A DNA stretch of 6,023 bases, taken from positions 1 to 6,023 of the forward strand of contig CANQOJ010000139.1 in assembly GCA_947625455.1 (NCBI GenBank), given 5' to 3'. This DNA comes from an uncultured Clostridia bacterium (GTDB lineage: Bacteria > Bacillota > Clostridia > Oscillospirales > Ruminococcaceae). This document shows, piece by piece, positions 5,116-6,023 of this stretch (positions are counted from its first letter, which is position 1; each line of letters opens with the position of its first letter). The notes below the pieces were generated by a model. That model saw nothing but the letters and a program-made list of their open reading frames with translations, had not been told where the DNA came from and ran no database searches. The translations under genes were made by a program, and so were the position numbers.

Positions 5116-6023
5116 ATGCAAGTAAGTGACTATCTGATTTTCGATGAAGAGAGCGGGACGTACATCGAAGATCCGGAGCAGAAAGTTCGCGATGACGTTG
5201 AAAAACATCATTGGCTGAACGTTTTGAGGGTGGTTTTAAAGGACTGGCGTTTGTATTTAATGCTCATTCCGATGATCCTCGTATTCTTGTTCTGGCGTTA
5301 TTTCCCGATGTACGAATTGCTCGGGTGCTTTAAGATGCCCGACGTAATCAAAAGCGTAGCCGAACAGGACTACGTTGGTTTCGCACATTTCAGCACCTTG
5401 ATTTTCGGCAACTCGATGAGTTCTATCTCACCGGAGTTCTGGCGTGCATTCCGTAACACGTTCCTGTTGAGCTTCTACGGTTTGCTTTTCGGCTTTCCAA
5501 CGCCGATAATCGTGGCACTGTTCTTTAACGAAATTCGTTCAAACATTGCCCGCAGCGTTCTTCAGGTAGCGACATATCTTCCTAAATTTATGTCAACAGT
5601 TGTTATGACGTCGTTGATAGTAATGCTTGTTAAGGCAGGCGGTCAGCTCTCAGGCGTCGGCGTACTTTCACAGATGCTCGAAGCTATCGGCGCAATCGAC
5701 CACGACACCGCAGTTACCGGTCTGCTGCATATGCCGCAGTTCTTCAGGGCAATCTACCAGATAAGCGGTATCTGGGAGGGCGCGGGCTACGACAGTATCG
5801 TGTTCTTCGCCGCGATAATCGCGATTTCGCCTACAAGCTACGAGGCGGCGCAGATGGACGGCGCAGGAAAGATGGCTCAGATGAGATACGTTGTTCTTCC
5901 GAGCATTCTTTCAACAATAGTTATCATGCTTATCACGAGAATCGGCTCGCTGCTTAGCATAGGCTACGAAAAAGTTATCCTCTTGTACAACACCGATACA
6001 TATCAGACAGGTGAAGTACAAGA
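5116..6023 (+). CDS. LplB-family carbohydrate ABC transporter permease (3' end outside window)
   Basis: This is an inner-membrane permease subunit of a binding-protein-dependent (CUT1-type) sugar importer. TAGGAGG at 5101-5107 lies 8 nt before ATG 5116, and the frame stays open for 302 codons to the window end. An unusually long acidic cytoplasmic N-terminus (about 45 residues) precedes TM1 (46-63) and the family-like FPMYELLG segment. Further TMs lie near 111-139, 152-172, 221-240 and 262-283. The EAA loop that docks the ATPase is at 243-262 (EAAQMDGAGKM, then VVLP). The family is usually about 300-330 aa, so only a short piece should be missing. The partner permease and binding protein are expected just downstream. 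Relatives import mono- or oligosaccharides; the substrate cannot be told from this subunit. An extra loop at about 174-218 between membrane segments is notable. Confidence 0.92.
   Translation, partial: MQVSDYLIFDEESGTYIEDPEQKVRDDVEKHHWLNVLRVVLKDWRLYLMLIPMILVFLFWRYFPMYELLGCFKMPDVIKSVAEQDYVGFAHFSTLIFGNSMSSISPEFWRAFRNTFLLSFYGLLFGFPTPIIVALFFNEIRSNIARSVLQVATYLPKFMSTVVMTSLIVMLVKAGGQLSGVGVLSQMLEAIGAIDHDTAVTGLLHMPQFFRAIYQISGIWEGAGYDSIVFFAAIIAISPTSYEAAQMDGAGKMAQMRYVVLPSILSTIVIMLITRIGSLLSIGYEKVILLYNTDTYQTGEVQ

Noticed and set aside
1..6023. CRISPR array, tRNA or rRNA genes
   Set aside because: No regularly spaced direct repeats and no cloverleaf or rRNA-like conserved stretch was seen on either strand.

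Overview
The window looks like chromosome of a spore-forming, anaerobic Clostridia-type Firmicute, most likely gut Oscillospiraceae/Ruminococcaceae. The evidence is a recognisable SpoIIP, strong AGGAGG-type ribosome binding sites, sigma-A promoters with extended -10 elements, an LplB-type sugar permease and moderate G+C. The genus assignment is inference.

Left part (1-1733, plus strand): an unrecognised reading frame ending at 482 has no convincing start and sits beside repeat-like sequence at the window edge. It is followed closely by spoIIP (522-1733), the membrane-anchored peptidoglycan amidase/endopeptidase used during engulfment. The spoIIP stop codon lies inside a long CTAG-rich inverted repeat (1724-1839). 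A clean bidirectional terminator (1855-1886) and a second palindromic repeat (1948-1980) follow.

Middle part (2011-3561, minus strand, convergent with spoIIP): a compact prophage-type lysis cassette, in transcription order an XhlA-like coiled-coil/tail-anchored protein, a two-TM holin and a GH25 lysozyme without signal peptide. Each start has a good Shine-Dalgarno, and the genes are 11 nt apart or overlap by 8 nt. No capsid, tail, packaging or integrase gene is visible, so the cassette looks stand-alone or is the edge of a remnant beyond recognition.

Right part (3631-6023, plus strand): a near-consensus sigma-A promoter drives a monocistronic 114-aa conserved hypothetical (3705-4049). A 395-nt regulatory region follows with two extended -10 promoters, a cre-like CcpA box between them, a 12-bp palindrome and a hairpin-forming leader. 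This feeds an operon that starts with a six-TM membrane protein of unknown function (4445-5062) and continues into an LplB-family carbohydrate ABC permease (5116 to beyond the window). Uptake of a sugar or oligosaccharide under carbon catabolite control is the most economical reading.

I did not find a clearly new system. The items most worth a second look are the isolated lysis cassette beside a sporulation hydrolase gene, the inverted repeat that supplies the end of spoIIP, and the unknown membrane protein opening the sugar-transport operon.
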